Shown here piece by piece: positions 1 through 7,138 of a DNA stretch of 20,409 nucleotides. Each line of letters opens with the position of its first letter. The first letter of the stretch is position 1. The notes under the pieces are model-generated. The model did no database searches, had not been told where the DNA came from, and saw only the letters and a list, made by a program, of their open reading frames with translations. Source of the DNA: JABDGR01 sp035546135 (GTDB lineage: Bacteria > Verrucomicrobiota > Verrucomicrobiia > Opitutales > JABDGR01). The position numbers and the translations under genes are program-made. The stretch is from contig DASZWY010000098.1 of the NCBI GenBank assembly GCA_035546135.1, positions 1 to 20,409 on the forward strand, in the 5' to 3' direction.

Positions 1-237
1 CTCGGCGGCAGCCTCGACCCGCAGGACGGCGCAGACAATCCCAACGGCCTCTATTCCGTCAGCGCCTTTTCCGCCAACGGCAATGATTATGTGAGCTATG
101 TTTTCCAATCGGGTTTTTCGAACGGCAGCTCGGTGATTTACGGCTATAATACGGTGCAAAACGTGCCTGAGCCGGCCACCACCGCATTCTTCGCCGCGCT
201 CGTGGCAGGCTTGGTGGTTTTGCGCCGCCGCCGGTAA
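1..237 (+). CDS. PEP-CTERM sorting-domain protein, C-terminal fragment
   Basis: An open frame enters from the left edge and stops at TAA 235-237, leaving the last 78 residues. The end has the three-part PEP-CTERM signal: the motif VPEPA, a hydrophobic stretch (FFAALVAGLVVL) and a terminal Arg cluster (RRRR). In this family the signal directs exported proteins to an exosortase-type processing system at the cell envelope, usually in EPS-producing Gram-negative bacteria. The visible part before it is rich in Gly, Asn, Ser and aromatic residues, as in a beta-rich extracellular domain, but I cannot assign a domain. The next gene starts 11 bases downstream on the same strand, so the two are probably cotranscribed. 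The N-terminus and true function lie outside the window. Confidence 0.85.
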   Translation, partial: LGGSLDPQDGADNPNGLYSVSAFSANGNDYVSYVFQSGFSNGSSVIYGYNTVQNVPEPATTAFFAALVAGLVVLRRRR

Positions 238-248
238 AAATCGCCCTC

Positions 249-1766
249 ATGACCTTACATCTTTCCTCCCGCGAATTTTCGAGTACTCGCTTTTTATCGG
301 CGAGGGCAGGGTGGGGCGTGGGGCCGGCACTCCTCTTCTTGGCGCTTGCGCCAATTTTCGTCTCCACGCTTCAGGCGCAGGAAACGCTTCCGTCTCCGCC
401 CAATCCCTACGCCGCGCTCGGCATCCCGCCGGGCCCATATTCCTGGGGCGTCGGCAACCTCACCTGGGGCGCGCCCGATGAGCCGATTGCCGGCTTCATC
501 AACGGCGGGGTCAACCCGCTCATCCTTGGTTGGGCGGCGCAGGTCGTGGATTACTCACCAGCCAATCCCACCGCCATCGACAGCTATTGGAAAAACGTGG
601 ACACCGTCCTGCATCCCGTCACGGGCAATGTCTATGATGTTGTGTCCCTCGGTGACCTCTCCGCCGCCGACCTCGCCAGAGGCGTCGCGCCCGGCAGCCT
701 GACCGTCAAGTTCGACCAGTCTGTCGGCGACGGCCCCGGGCCGGACCTCGTCGTCTTTGGCAATGCCTTCCAGTTGTCGCGCAGCACGCGCGTCTTCGGC
801 AAGCTTGCTTACGTCGAGGTTTCCACCGATGGTGTAAACTTTGCGCGGTTCCCGACGGTAGACACCAACCCGCGGCCCGCCGGTGCGACCTGGCCCTACG
901 TCGTTTCCGACCCGACGAAAATCTACAACCTCTTCGGCAAGGCGGTGAACGCCTACGGCCAGTCCTGGGGCAACCCCTTCGACTTGCGCGATCTCGCCGC
1001 CAATCCGCTCGTGCAATCCGGCGCCGTGGATTTGCAGAATATCCGCTACCTCCGCCTCGTCGCCGTGCCCGGTTCCGGCTCGTATCAGGATTCTTTTGGC
1101 AATCCCATCTACGACCCCTGGCCCACCTACGGCTCGCCCGGTCCGGAAATCCAGGCCATCGGTTTTCTCAATCGCGGCCAGCCCAAGGAAAAAGCGGAGG
1201 TTGCTTCCGCCGCATCCGCTCATGCCGGTGCCGCGCATACGGCCTCCGTGTCGTCCGCCAGTGCGGCTCCCCTGGCGGGTCCCGCCTCGGTCAAGCCCAC
1301 GGCCACGCTGTCGTTCTCGGGCTCCTCCGGCATTTATATTCCCGCGGAGACCGCCACCAACCCCACAGCAGCAGCCACCGCCGCCGCCTCAGTGTCCGAC
1401 GAGCACGCTGCTTCCGCTGCTACAGACACCGCCGCGCCGGACGGCACCCCGAATAACTTCTACCGGTTGGCGGCCGTTCGCAATTCACCGCGCGCCGCCG
1501 GTTCGGTGATCACACCATCGGACGCTGATAATTTGCCGTCGATATCTCCCGCCTACCAGGATCAAAGTTTGCAAACTTCGGGCATTCAGGCCCGGCTCGC
1601 GCCACCCCTCGCCACGGCGTGGGGCCGCGCCGTCCAGCGCGTGGCCTACCTTGCCGGCTGGGAGCCTACGCCAGGTTCGCTCACGGTCCTCTTGCTCGCC
1701 CTCGCCGCAGCCTCACTGTTCGCTCCGCGCATTTATTTTTCCTGGCGCAAACGCCGGCGCCGCTAA
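249..1766 (+). CDS. Secreted/surface-anchored protein of the 'GDGxGPDLVVFxNxF' surface family
   Basis: This 505-residue protein has a long basic N-terminus and a hydrophobic signal segment (GPALLFLALAPIFVSTLQAQ, about residues 25-44), so it is predicted to be exported. Residues about 155-310 carry the hallmarks of a surface-protein family that I recall from Bacteroidetes and Verrucomicrobia: GDGPGPDLVVFGNAF, then LAYVEVSTDGVNFARFP, KIYNLFGK, and a closing YDPWPTYGSPGPEIQAIGF. Members are often found near TonB-dependent receptors or cobalamin uptake genes; none is visible here. Residues about 315-395 are low-complexity Ala/Ser/Pro/Thr, probably a flexible stalk. The C-terminus (471-505) has WEPTPGS, one hydrophobic helix and a WRKRRRR tail, which resembles a PEP-CTERM anchor with EPTP in place of PEP. 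It lies 11 bases after another PEP-CTERM gene. The ATG at 249 has no Shine-Dalgarno but gives a sensible signal peptide. Ligand unknown. Confidence 0.75.
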   Translation: MTLHLSSREFSSTRFLSARAGWGVGPALLFLALAPIFVSTLQAQETLPSPPNPYAALGIPPGPYSWGVGNLTWGAPDEPIAGFINGGVNPLILGWAAQVVDYSPANPTAIDSYWKNVDTVLHPVTGNVYDVVSLGDLSAADLARGVAPGSLTVKFDQSVGDGPGPDLVVFGNAFQLSRSTRVFGKLAYVEVSTDGVNFARFPTVDTNPRPAGATWPYVVSDPTKIYNLFGKAVNAYGQSWGNPFDLRDLAANPLVQSGAVDLQNIRYLRLVAVPGSGSYQDSFGNPIYDPWPTYGSPGPEIQAIGFLNRGQPKEKAEVASAASAHAGAAHTASVSSASAAPLAGPASVKPTATLSFSGSSGIYIPAETATNPTAAATAAASVSDEHAASAATDTAAPDGTPNNFYRLAAVRNSPRAAGSVITPSDADNLPSISPAYQDQSLQTSGIQARLAPPLATAWGRAVQRVAYLAGWEPTPGSLTVLLLALAAASLFAPRIYFSWRKRRRR

Positions 1767-1771
1767 CAAAA

Positions 1772-1803
1772 CAGGCAGGCGGCCCGAGGGGGCAGCCTGC
1801 CTG
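1772..1803 (+). terminator. GC-rich hairpin after the surface-protein gene
   Basis: Perfect 9-bp arms CAGGCAGGC (1772-1780) and GCCTGCCTG (1795-1803) enclose a 14-base loop, beginning 5 bases after the stop codon at 1766. There is no T-run after it, so it could be a weak or factor-assisted terminator, an mRNA 3'-end stabiliser, or a dispersed repeat. Confidence 0.5.
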
Positions 1804-1863
1804 GGTATGAACAATGCGTTCAGCCGACTCGTGTTCAAACGAAACTCCGGCCTAACATTATCA

Positions 1864-1917
1864 GCCCTCCCATTGCGAGGGCGGGGCGCCACGCCGCGCA
1901 GCCTCCCGCAGAGGCTG
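1864..1917. repeat. Two further hairpins in the 3' intergenic stretch
   Basis: Two perfect inverted repeats lie close together: GCCCTC (1864-1869) with GAGGGC (1877-1882), and CAGCCTC (1899-1905) with GAGGCTG (1911-1917). With the hairpin at 1772-1803 they make three stem-loops in 170 bases between two convergent genes. They may form a bidirectional transcription end or a degenerate REP-like cluster. Confidence 0.4.
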
Positions 1918-1936
1918 TCCGCGTTGGCGGTGGAGA

Positions 1937-2191
1937 TCAACCAAACCGCTTCGAGCTTTCGGCGGCTTTCACGCCGCGCTCGCCCGCGAGGGATTCGAGG
2001 ACCGTGGCGATGAAGTTGGACCGGTTGCGATTTTCCGCATCCGCCATTTCGTCTATCTTGCCGACGAGCCCTTCAGGAAGGCTGATGGAGATTTGCGTCA
2101 TGCCAGGGGCGCGCGCGCGTACTTTACGTTTCTTAACCATTTTTGTATTTGTTTTGCAGGTGAGTTCTTGTTGAGTAACCGTCATCGTCAT
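1937..2191 (-). CDS. Small ribbon-helix-helix (CopG/Arc-like) DNA-binding protein
   Basis: The product has 84 residues, or 67 if translation begins at the internal Met at 2140. The core MTQISISLPEGLVGKIDEMA, followed by NRSNFIATVLESL, fits a ribbon-helix-helix fold: one beta strand (TQISISLP), helix A (GLVGKIDEMADAE) and helix B (RSNFIATVLESLA). Such proteins bind DNA as dimers through the paired beta strands and often act as autorepressors or antitoxins. The basic stretch KKRKVRARA precedes the fold and may add DNA contacts. No toxin-like ORF lies beside it, so a solitary regulator is more likely than half of a toxin-antitoxin pair. A possible promoter at 2212-2240 would start RNA near 2205, which fits the ATG at 2191. 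Neither start has a Shine-Dalgarno. Confidence 0.75.
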   Translation of the reverse strand: MTMTVTQQELTCKTNTKMVKKRKVRARAPGMTQISISLPEGLVGKIDEMADAENRNRSNFIATVLESLAGERGVKAAESSKRFG

Positions 2192-2211
2192 TTTTAAGTG
2201 ACGATTTCATT

Positions 2212-2240
2212 AATCTAATCCGAACGGGTTAAATGTGCAA
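2212..2240 (-). promoter_or_regulatory. Possible promoter of the ribbon-helix-helix gene
   Basis: On the minus strand TTGCAC (2240-2235) and TAGATT (2217-2212) are 17 bases apart, a plausible -35/-10 pair about 20 bases upstream of the start at 2191. It sits in a markedly AT-rich segment (about 2192-2343) that otherwise holds no gene. Match to consensus is only partial. Confidence 0.4.
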
Positions 2241-2343
2241 GGAATTTCTAACGAATGTTTTAAACTTTTACACGAAATGAGGTAATTTGCCTAAGATACT
2301 CAAACCGGATGCAAATTATAACACTAATAAGAATCATTAATTC

Positions 2344-2371
2344 CATGGGGCGATGGTTATCCCGCCCCATG
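2344..2371 (-). terminator. Hairpin downstream of sucD
   Basis: Perfect 9-bp arms CATGGGGCG (2344-2352) and CGCCCCATG (2363-2371) with a 10-base loop lie about 40 bases after the sucD stop on the minus strand. The following minus-strand sequence is AT-rich but lacks a clean T-run, so terminator function is probable rather than certain. Confidence 0.5.
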
Positions 2372-2386
2372 TTCCAAACTGGAACA
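2370..2386. promoter_or_regulatory. 17-bp palindrome TGTTCCA-N3-TGGAACA (copy 1)
   Basis: A perfect inverted repeat with 7-bp arms and centre AAC, 24 bases downstream of the sucD stop. The same arms occur at 9724-9740 with centre TTA. Its size and symmetry fit an operator for a dimeric regulator. It could equally act as an RNA hairpin with the adjacent stem-loop at 2344-2371, with which it shares two bases. Confidence 0.45.
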
Positions 2387-2409
2387 CCCCGCTTCCGTTA
2401 AAAACCCGC

Positions 2410-3285
2410 TTAACCGCGGTAATGCTTCAATAATGTCTCCGCGATGTCCGACGGGGTGGGGGCAATCGCGATGTTCGCGTCGCGCATGGCCGCGATTTTT
2501 GCCGCCGCCGAACCGCTCGCACCGGACACGATTGCGCCGGCGTGGCCCATGCGGCGCCCTGGCGGCGCGGTCGCTCCCGCGATGAATCCCACCACCGGTT
2601 TGCGCACGTGCGCCTTGATGAACGCCGCCGCCTCCTCCTCCGCCGAACCGCCGATTTCGCCAATCATGATGATCGCCTCGGTCTGCGGGTCTTCGTTAAA
2701 AAGTTTCAGCGCATCCAGGTGGCTCGTGCCGTTGACCGGGTCGCCACCGATGCCGATACAGGTGCTTTGCCCCAGGCCGCGCGCCGTGATTTGCCATACC
2801 GCTTCGTAGGTCAGCGTGCCAGAACGCGACACGATGCCGACTTTGCCCGGCCGGTGAATATACCCGGGCATGATGCCGATTTTGCATTCGCCGGGCGTGA
2901 TGATGCCGGGGCAGTTCGGGCCGATCAGCCGCGACGTAGTGCGCAGGAGCTTCTGCTTTACCAGCAGCATGTCGCGCACCGGAATGCCTTCGGTGATGCA
3001 CACCACCAGCGGCAATTCCGCGTCAAAGGCCTCCAACAGCGAATCCGCGGCAAAGGGCGGCGGCACGAACACCATCGAGGCGTTCGCCCCCGTCTTTTCC
3101 ACCGCCTCGCGCACCGTGTTGAAGATCGGCACGCGGTCGAGAAACTTCTGGCCGCCGCGTCCGGGCGTCACACCCGCCACGACGTTCGTGCCGTACTCCA
3201 GGCACTGCTGCGCGTGGAAACTGCCGGCCTTGCCGGTGATGCCCTGCACCAGCAGGCGGGTGTTTTTATTGACCAGGACGCTCAT
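2410..3285 (-). CDS. sucD: Succinate-CoA ligase (succinyl-CoA synthetase), alpha subunit
   Basis: This subunit carries the CoA-binding Rossmann domain and the phosphohistidine of succinyl-CoA synthetase, which converts succinyl-CoA and phosphate to succinate while making ATP or GTP in the TCA cycle. At 291 residues it has the usual length. Visible landmarks are the CoA-binding loop TGKAGSFHAQQ (17-27), IGPNCPGIITPGECKIGIMP (121-140), SRSGTLTYEA (153-162) and the active-site segment GRRMGHAGAIVSG with His248 as the phosphorylated residue. The loop after it reads GASGSA, where E. coli (as recalled) has GGKGTA; this should not abolish activity. It starts 18 bases after the sucC stop, so the two are one operon. 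The ATG lacks a Shine-Dalgarno, so translational coupling to sucC is likely. Confidence 0.96.
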   Translation of the reverse strand: MSVLVNKNTRLLVQGITGKAGSFHAQQCLEYGTNVVAGVTPGRGGQKFLDRVPIFNTVREAVEKTGANASMVFVPPPFAADSLLEAFDAELPLVVCITEGIPVRDMLLVKQKLLRTTSRLIGPNCPGIITPGECKIGIMPGYIHRPGKVGIVSRSGTLTYEAVWQITARGLGQSTCIGIGGDPVNGTSHLDALKLFNEDPQTEAIIMIGEIGGSAEEEAAAFIKAHVRKPVVGFIAGATAPPGRRMGHAGAIVSGASGSAAAKIAAMRDANIAIAPTPSDIAETLLKHYRG

Positions 3286-3303
3286 CGGGAAAGTGGGGGT
3301 TCG

Positions 3304-4488
3304 TTATTTTTTCACCGCGGCGACGATCTTCTTCGCCGCGTCGGCCAGCGAGTCCGCCGCCGTGATGGCCAGCCCGCTCTGCGCGAGCAGTTCGCGGCCT
3401 TCCTTGACGTTCGTGCCCTCGAGGCGCACCACCAGCGGCACCTTGATTTGCACCGTGCGCGCCGCCGCAATCACCCCGCGGGCGATGATGTCGCACTTCA
3501 TGATGCCGCCGAAAATATTCACCAGGATGCCCTGCACCGACGGGTCGCTCAGGATGATGCGGAACGCCGCCGTCACCTGCTCCTCTGTCGCCCCGCCGCC
3601 CACGTCGAGGAAGTTCGCCGGCTTGCCGCCGAAATACTGGATGATGTCCATCGTCGCCATTGCCAGCCCCGCGCCGTTGACCAGGCACGCGATGTTGCCG
3701 TCGAGCGCGATGTAGTTGAGGCTCGATTTTGACGCCTCGATCTCCTTCGGGTCCTCCTCGTTGAGGTCGCGCAGCGCCAGGATTTCCGGGTGGCGGTAAA
3801 TCGCATTGTCGTCAAACGACACCTTGGCGTCCAGCGCCTCCACCTTGCCGGCGGGCGTGACGATCAGCGGGTTGATTTCGACCATCGCACAGTCTTTTTC
3901 CCAGAAAAGTTTCCACAGCCCCTCGAGCAATTGCCTGAACTGCTTCACTTGCTCGTCGCCCAGGCCGAGGCGGTAGCCGATTTCGCGCGCCTGGAACGCC
4001 CGCAAGCCCAGCGCCGGGTCCACGTGCCGCCGCAGGATTTTGTCCGGCGTGTGTTCGGCGACGTGTTCGATGTCCATGCCGCCTTCGGTCGAGGCGATGA
4101 TGACCGGCAGCGACGCCGCGCGGTCCAGCAAAATGGCGAGGTAGTATTCCTTGGCGATGTCGCTGGCCTCGGTGAAATAGACCGTCTGCACCTTGCGCCC
4201 GGCGGGGCCGGTCTGATGCGTGACGAGGGTGTTGCCCAGCATCTTGCCCGCGTATTCCTTGGCTTGGGCGGGCGCATCGGCGATTTTTACGCCGCCCTTG
4301 AAACCGTCGGTAAACGTCCCCTTGCCGCGGCCGCCCGCGTGAATCTGGCTCTTCACCACAATCTTGCCGGTGGGCAGCAGCGCCAGCGCGGGGTCAATTT
4401 CTCCCGCCGTTTTGGCGACGGCGCCGCGCGCCACCGCAATGCCGTATTCCCGAAAAAGCTGCTTGGCCTGGTATTCGTGGATGTTCAC
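3304..4488 (-). CDS. sucC: Succinate-CoA ligase (ADP/GDP-forming), beta subunit
   Basis: This ATP-grasp subunit binds the nucleotide and succinate, partners with the SucD alpha subunit, and completes the substrate-level phosphorylation step of the TCA cycle. The 394 residues match the family length. The N-terminus MNIHEYQAKQLF is the conserved SucC start, and its codon is GTG (4488-4486); no ATG lies in frame just upstream. Other landmarks are VVKSQIHAGGRGKGTF (44-59, nucleotide binding), EINPLIV (204-210, metal and nucleotide contacts), NGAGLAMATMD (271-281), the phosphate-loop segment NIFGGIMKCDIIARG (324-338) and LEGTNV (356-361). It is the first gene of the sucCD pair, with a weak promoter candidate at 4522-4551. 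Nothing appears truncated. Confidence 0.96.
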   Translation of the reverse strand: MNIHEYQAKQLFREYGIAVARGAVAKTAGEIDPALALLPTGKIVVKSQIHAGGRGKGTFTDGFKGGVKIADAPAQAKEYAGKMLGNTLVTHQTGPAGRKVQTVYFTEASDIAKEYYLAILLDRAASLPVIIASTEGGMDIEHVAEHTPDKILRRHVDPALGLRAFQAREIGYRLGLGDEQVKQFRQLLEGLWKLFWEKDCAMVEINPLIVTPAGKVEALDAKVSFDDNAIYRHPEILALRDLNEEDPKEIEASKSSLNYIALDGNIACLVNGAGLAMATMDIIQYFGGKPANFLDVGGGATEEQVTAAFRIILSDPSVQGILVNIFGGIMKCDIIARGVIAAARTVQIKVPLVVRLEGTNVKEGRELLAQSGLAITAADSLADAAKKIVAAVKK

Positions 4489-4521
4489 GTGGACGGGGTG
4501 CTGGGGATGGGCAAAACGTCT

Positions 4522-4551
4522 TGATTAGCGTGAATCCGCCCGGTTTGACAA
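4522..4551 (-). promoter_or_regulatory. Possible sucCD promoter
   Basis: On the minus strand TTGTCA (4551-4546), one base from the ideal -35, is followed after 18 bases by TAATCA (4527-4522), a weak -10. It would start RNA about 25-30 bases before the GTG of sucC. A small palindrome, ATGCA-N5-TGCAT, lies just upstream at 4559-4573 and could be a regulator site. Confidence 0.35.
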
Positions 4552-4608
4552 TTCTTAAATGCAAACCATGCATCCATCAGCGCGGCCATTTAACGTCATC
4601 TTTTCTGC

Positions 4609-5349
4609 TTATGCTCCTGCGCCCAGAATCCGGTTCTGCTCCGCCGTAATTTCCGCCGCCCCTTTGCGCGCCAGCTCCAGCAGCGCGTCAAACTCCTCCC
4701 GCGCAAACGTCGCCTCCTCGCCCGAGCTTTGGATTTCGACGAACCGCCCCGCGCCGGTCAGCACGATGTTCGCGTCCACCTCCGCGTCGCGGTCTTCCAG
4801 GTAGTTCAAATCCAGCAACGGCCGGCCTTGCCACAGCCCCGCGCTGACCGCCGCGACCGAGTCCGTGAAAAAGTCCTCCTTGATTTTGCCTGCTGCGCAC
4901 AACTTCTGCATCGCCAGCCGCGCCGCCACGTAGGCCCCGGAAATCGCCGCCGTGCGCGTGCCGCCGTCGGCCTGGAGCACGTCGCAATCCAGCCACAGCG
5001 TCATCCCCGGCAGCTTCCGCAAGTCCACCACCGCCCGCAGCGCGCGGCCGATGAGGCGCTGGATTTCCACCGTGCGCCCGTCGAGCTTGCCCCGGCTGAT
5101 GTCGCGCGGCTTGCGGTCGAGCGTCGAGTAGGGGAGCAGCGAATATTCCGCCGACAGCCACCCGCCCGGCACTTTTTGCCGCATCATCCAGTCCGGCACC
5201 TTGTCTTCAATCATCGCCGTGCAGATGACGCCCGTGTTGCCAAACCGCGCCAGCACCGAGCCGTGCGCGTGCGGCGCGATGCCCGGCGCAAATGAAACCG
5301 GCCGCATTTGGTCTGCCGCCCGCCCATCCAATCGTTTGAGTTCTGCCAT
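4609..5349 (-). CDS. rph: Ribonuclease PH
   Basis: RNase PH is a phosphate-dependent 3'-to-5' exoribonuclease that trims tRNA precursors and takes part in rRNA turnover, as a ring-shaped hexamer in the cytoplasm. The 246 residues match the family. Characteristic segments are the N-terminal RLDGRAADQMRPV (6-18), GRTVEIQRLIGRALRAVVDL (91-110), CDVLQADGGTRTAAISGAYV (122-141) and LDLNYLEDRDAEVD (179-192), which carries the acidic residues of the catalytic site, followed by NIVLTGAGRFVEIQSSGEEATF. The Arg-rich stretch before the second segment fits the conserved phosphate-binding region. It lies 120 bases upstream of sucC on the same strand and starts 110 bases from the divergent alkyltransferase gene. 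No Shine-Dalgarno precedes the ATG at 5349; the start rests on the conserved N-terminus. Confidence 0.95.
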   Translation of the reverse strand: MAELKRLDGRAADQMRPVSFAPGIAPHAHGSVLARFGNTGVICTAMIEDKVPDWMMRQKVPGGWLSAEYSLLPYSTLDRKPRDISRGKLDGRTVEIQRLIGRALRAVVDLRKLPGMTLWLDCDVLQADGGTRTAAISGAYVAARLAMQKLCAAGKIKEDFFTDSVAAVSAGLWQGRPLLDLNYLEDRDAEVDANIVLTGAGRFVEIQSSGEEATFAREEFDALLELARKGAAEITAEQNRILGAGA

Positions 5350-5459
5350 GCGCCCAGAGCATCCGCCGCCCCGTGCCCACGCAAGCCATTTTCACCAATC
5401 CTCAAAATCGCCGCAAGAATCGGGTGGGAGACTGCGCCCGTTCCTGCGATACTGCGCCC

Positions 5460-6305
5460 ATGCACGACTACGAACGGGTCGCCACGGTCATCCGCTACCT
5501 CGACCGCCATCATCACGAGCAGCCGGATCTGGCCACGCTTGCCGCCAAGGTGAAACTGAGCCCCGCCCATTTCCACCGCCTATTTGCGAATTGGGTGGGC
5601 GTGACACCCAAGGATTTCCTCCAATGCCTCACTGCCGAGCAGGTCAAGGCCGCCCTGCGCCGGGGAGAATCCGCGCTCGGCGCGGCGCTCGACGCCGGCT
5701 TGTCCGGCCCCGGCCGCCTGCACGACCTCTGCGTCACCCTCGAAGGCGCGTCCCCCGGCGAAATCAAATCCGGCGGCGCCGGGTGGGAAATTTCGGCTGG
5801 GTTTGCCGCCAGTCCCTTTGGCCAGTGCCTGATTGCGCGCGGCGAACGGGGCATTTGTCATTTGTCGTTTGCCAACCCCGGCGAAGAAAAATCGGCCTGG
5901 TCGCGGTTGAGTGAAGAATGGCCCGCCGCCAAATGGGTTCGCAACGACAAGTTGGCGCAAAAACTTTCCGGAGAAATTTTCGCCCGCCCGGGCTCCCTCG
6001 CGGCCCGTCCGCCGCTGCGCGTATTCGTCCGCGCCAGCCCTTTCCGCGTGCGCGTCTGGCGGGCGCTGATTCAAGTTCCACCCGGCGGTCTCGTCACCTA
6101 CCGCGACCTCGCGGTCGCCATCGGACAGCCGGGCGCGGCCCGCGCTGTCGGCACCGCCATGGCGGAAAATCCCGTTGCCTACCTCATTCCCTGCCACCGC
6201 GTGGTTCGCGCCACGGGCGTCCTCGGCGAATACCACTGGGGCGCCGAGCGCAAGACCGCGCTCGTTGGCTGGGAATCGGTCCAAAACAGATCGAAAATTA
6301 TCTGA
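5460..6305 (+). CDS. Ada-like AraC-type HTH / O6-alkylguanine-DNA alkyltransferase fusion
   Basis: A 281-residue two-part protein. Residues about 5-102 form an AraC-type DNA-binding domain (DLATLAAKVKLSPAHFHRLF for the first helix-turn-helix, then GVTPKDFLQ). Residues about 110-275 form a methylated-DNA-[protein]-cysteine S-methyltransferase: the DNA-binding wing RVWRALIQVPPGGLVTYRDLA, AVGTAMAENPVAYLIPCHRVV with acceptor Cys245 in PCHR, and GVLGEYHWGAERKTALV. The family removes alkyl groups from O6-alkylguanine by irreversible transfer to that Cys. The N-terminal zinc/methyl-phosphotriester domain of E. coli Ada is absent, so alkyl-phosphotriester sensing is not expected. I chose the ATG at 5460, not the in-frame ATG at 5373, because homology begins at MHDYERV and the extra 29 residues look non-coding. 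The tetR-family gene follows after 48 bases. Confidence 0.92.
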   Translation: MHDYERVATVIRYLDRHHHEQPDLATLAAKVKLSPAHFHRLFANWVGVTPKDFLQCLTAEQVKAALRRGESALGAALDAGLSGPGRLHDLCVTLEGASPGEIKSGGAGWEISAGFAASPFGQCLIARGERGICHLSFANPGEEKSAWSRLSEEWPAAKWVRNDKLAQKLSGEIFARPGSLAARPPLRVFVRASPFRVRVWRALIQVPPGGLVTYRDLAVAIGQPGAARAVGTAMAENPVAYLIPCHRVVRATGVLGEYHWGAERKTALVGWESVQNRSKII

Positions 6306-6315
6306 AAATTTCCGG

Positions 6316-6353
6316 TTGACACTTGCGCAGCGGCTACATACCAATCGGTATGT
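6316..6353 (+). promoter_or_regulatory. Promoter with overlapping TetR-type operator (O1)
   Basis: TTGACA (6316-6321) is a perfect -35. At normal spacing the -10 falls at about 6339-6344 (TACCAA, weak), inside the palindrome ACATACCAATCGGTATGT (6336-6353; 7-bp perfect arms, 4-base centre). The palindrome touches the ATG at 6354, so the transcript would be nearly leaderless and a bound repressor would cover the core promoter. This is the layout of an autorepressed TetR gene. The binding protein is inferred. Confidence 0.65.
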
Positions 6354-6977
6354 ATGAGCGTTGAAACCGCCCAATCCGCCATTCCCGAGACCAAGGGCCG
6401 CCTCTTGGACGCCGCGATGCGTCTGATGCAGGCCCAGGGCTTCACGGCGACTTCGGTGGACGAAATTTGCGAGGCCGCCGGACTCACCAAGGGCAGTTTC
6501 TTCCACTATTTTGAAAGCAAGGAGGATTTGGCCAAGGCCGCCGTCGAGCGTTATTTCCAACGGCAGCGCGAAATGTTTGCCAACGCACCCTACCGCCAAA
6601 AGGCCGACCCCCTCGAACGGGTGCTCGCCCGCTTCGATTTCTTTTCCGCCATGGCCGGCAGCCCCAACGCGCCGAAGGGCTGCCTCCTGGGGACCTTCGC
6701 GCAGGAGTTATCCGCCACCCATCCGGAAATTCGCGCGCTCTGCCAGGGCATGTTTGAAACCGGCCAGAAGGAATTCGCCCGCGATTTGGCTGAAGCCAAA
6801 AAGGCCCACCCGCCCGTCGTCAAATTTGACCCGGAGAGTGTCGCGCGCCTCTGGCTTTCAATCGTCCAAGGCTCGATGATTCTCGCCAAAACCTCGCAAA
6901 GCATGGAGCCCTTTGTGGAGAATCTGCGGCACCTGCGGCGCTATATCGAACACCTTTTCGGCGTCGACCACGACTAG
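6354..6977 (+). CDS. TetR/AcrR-family transcriptional regulator
   Basis: A 207-residue TetR-family repressor. The N-terminal helix-turn-helix domain spans about residues 14-60, with GFTATSVDEICEAAGLTKGSFFHYFESKEDL covering the recognition region. The rest is helical and forms the ligand-binding and dimer domain, with the segment KGCLLGTFAQELSATHPEIR (109-128) typical of one TetR C-terminal subgroup. Cysteines lie at 39, 110 and 130; some relatives such as NemR sense electrophiles through Cys, but that role is only a hypothesis here. The gene sits directly behind its own operator-like palindrome (6336-6353), and a related palindrome lies in front of the next gene, so it probably represses both itself and the Cys-rich protein. 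The effector is unknown. Confidence 0.9.
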   Translation: MSVETAQSAIPETKGRLLDAAMRLMQAQGFTATSVDEICEAAGLTKGSFFHYFESKEDLAKAAVERYFQRQREMFANAPYRQKADPLERVLARFDFFSAMAGSPNAPKGCLLGTFAQELSATHPEIRALCQGMFETGQKEFARDLAEAKKAHPPVVKFDPESVARLWLSIVQGSMILAKTSQSMEPFVENLRHLRRYIEHLFGVDHD

Positions 6978-6993
6978 CCCGCCCGCGCGGGCT
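6976..6993 (+). terminator. Hairpin at the end of the tetR-family gene
   Basis: AGCCCGC (6976-6982) pairs with GCGGGCT (6987-6993) across a 4-base loop and overlaps the stop codon. A T-run follows only about 20 bases later (7014-7018), so this may be an attenuating rather than a full terminator. Confidence 0.4.
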
Positions 6994-7041
6994 GGACGCC
7001 GTTTCACTGCAAATTTTTCCATTCTTTGCTTGATTTCATTT

Positions 7042-7061
7042 TATACCAACCAGTTGGTATA
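7042..7061 (+). promoter_or_regulatory. TetR-type operator (O2) upstream of the Cys-rich gene
   Basis: TATACCAACCAGTTGGTATA has perfect 9-bp arms and a 2-base centre. It lies 77 bases before the ATG at 7139 and overlaps AT-rich promoter-like hexamers (TTATAC 7041-7046, TATATT 7058-7063). It shares the half-site ATACCAA with O1 at 6336-6353, though the half-sites are 4 bases further apart here. It is probably a target of the adjacent TetR-family protein. Confidence 0.65.
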
Positions 7062-7138
7062 TTGCCGGGGCGCCCGCCTGGCGGTGCTCCCGGCTTCCTC
7101 CCGCCAGGTGCTTAAACTAAAAAATCCGAAATCCTAAC

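Noticed and set aside
1937..2191. Toxin-antitoxin locus around the ribbon-helix-helix gene
   Set aside because: No RelE-, MazF- or PIN-like frame on either side on either strand; only the regulator is visible.
2370..2386. LexA/SOS box reading of the TGTTCCA palindrome
   Set aside because: The verrucomicrobial LexA motif as I recall it has GTTC and GAAC four bases apart; here they are seven apart, and neither neighbour is an SOS gene.
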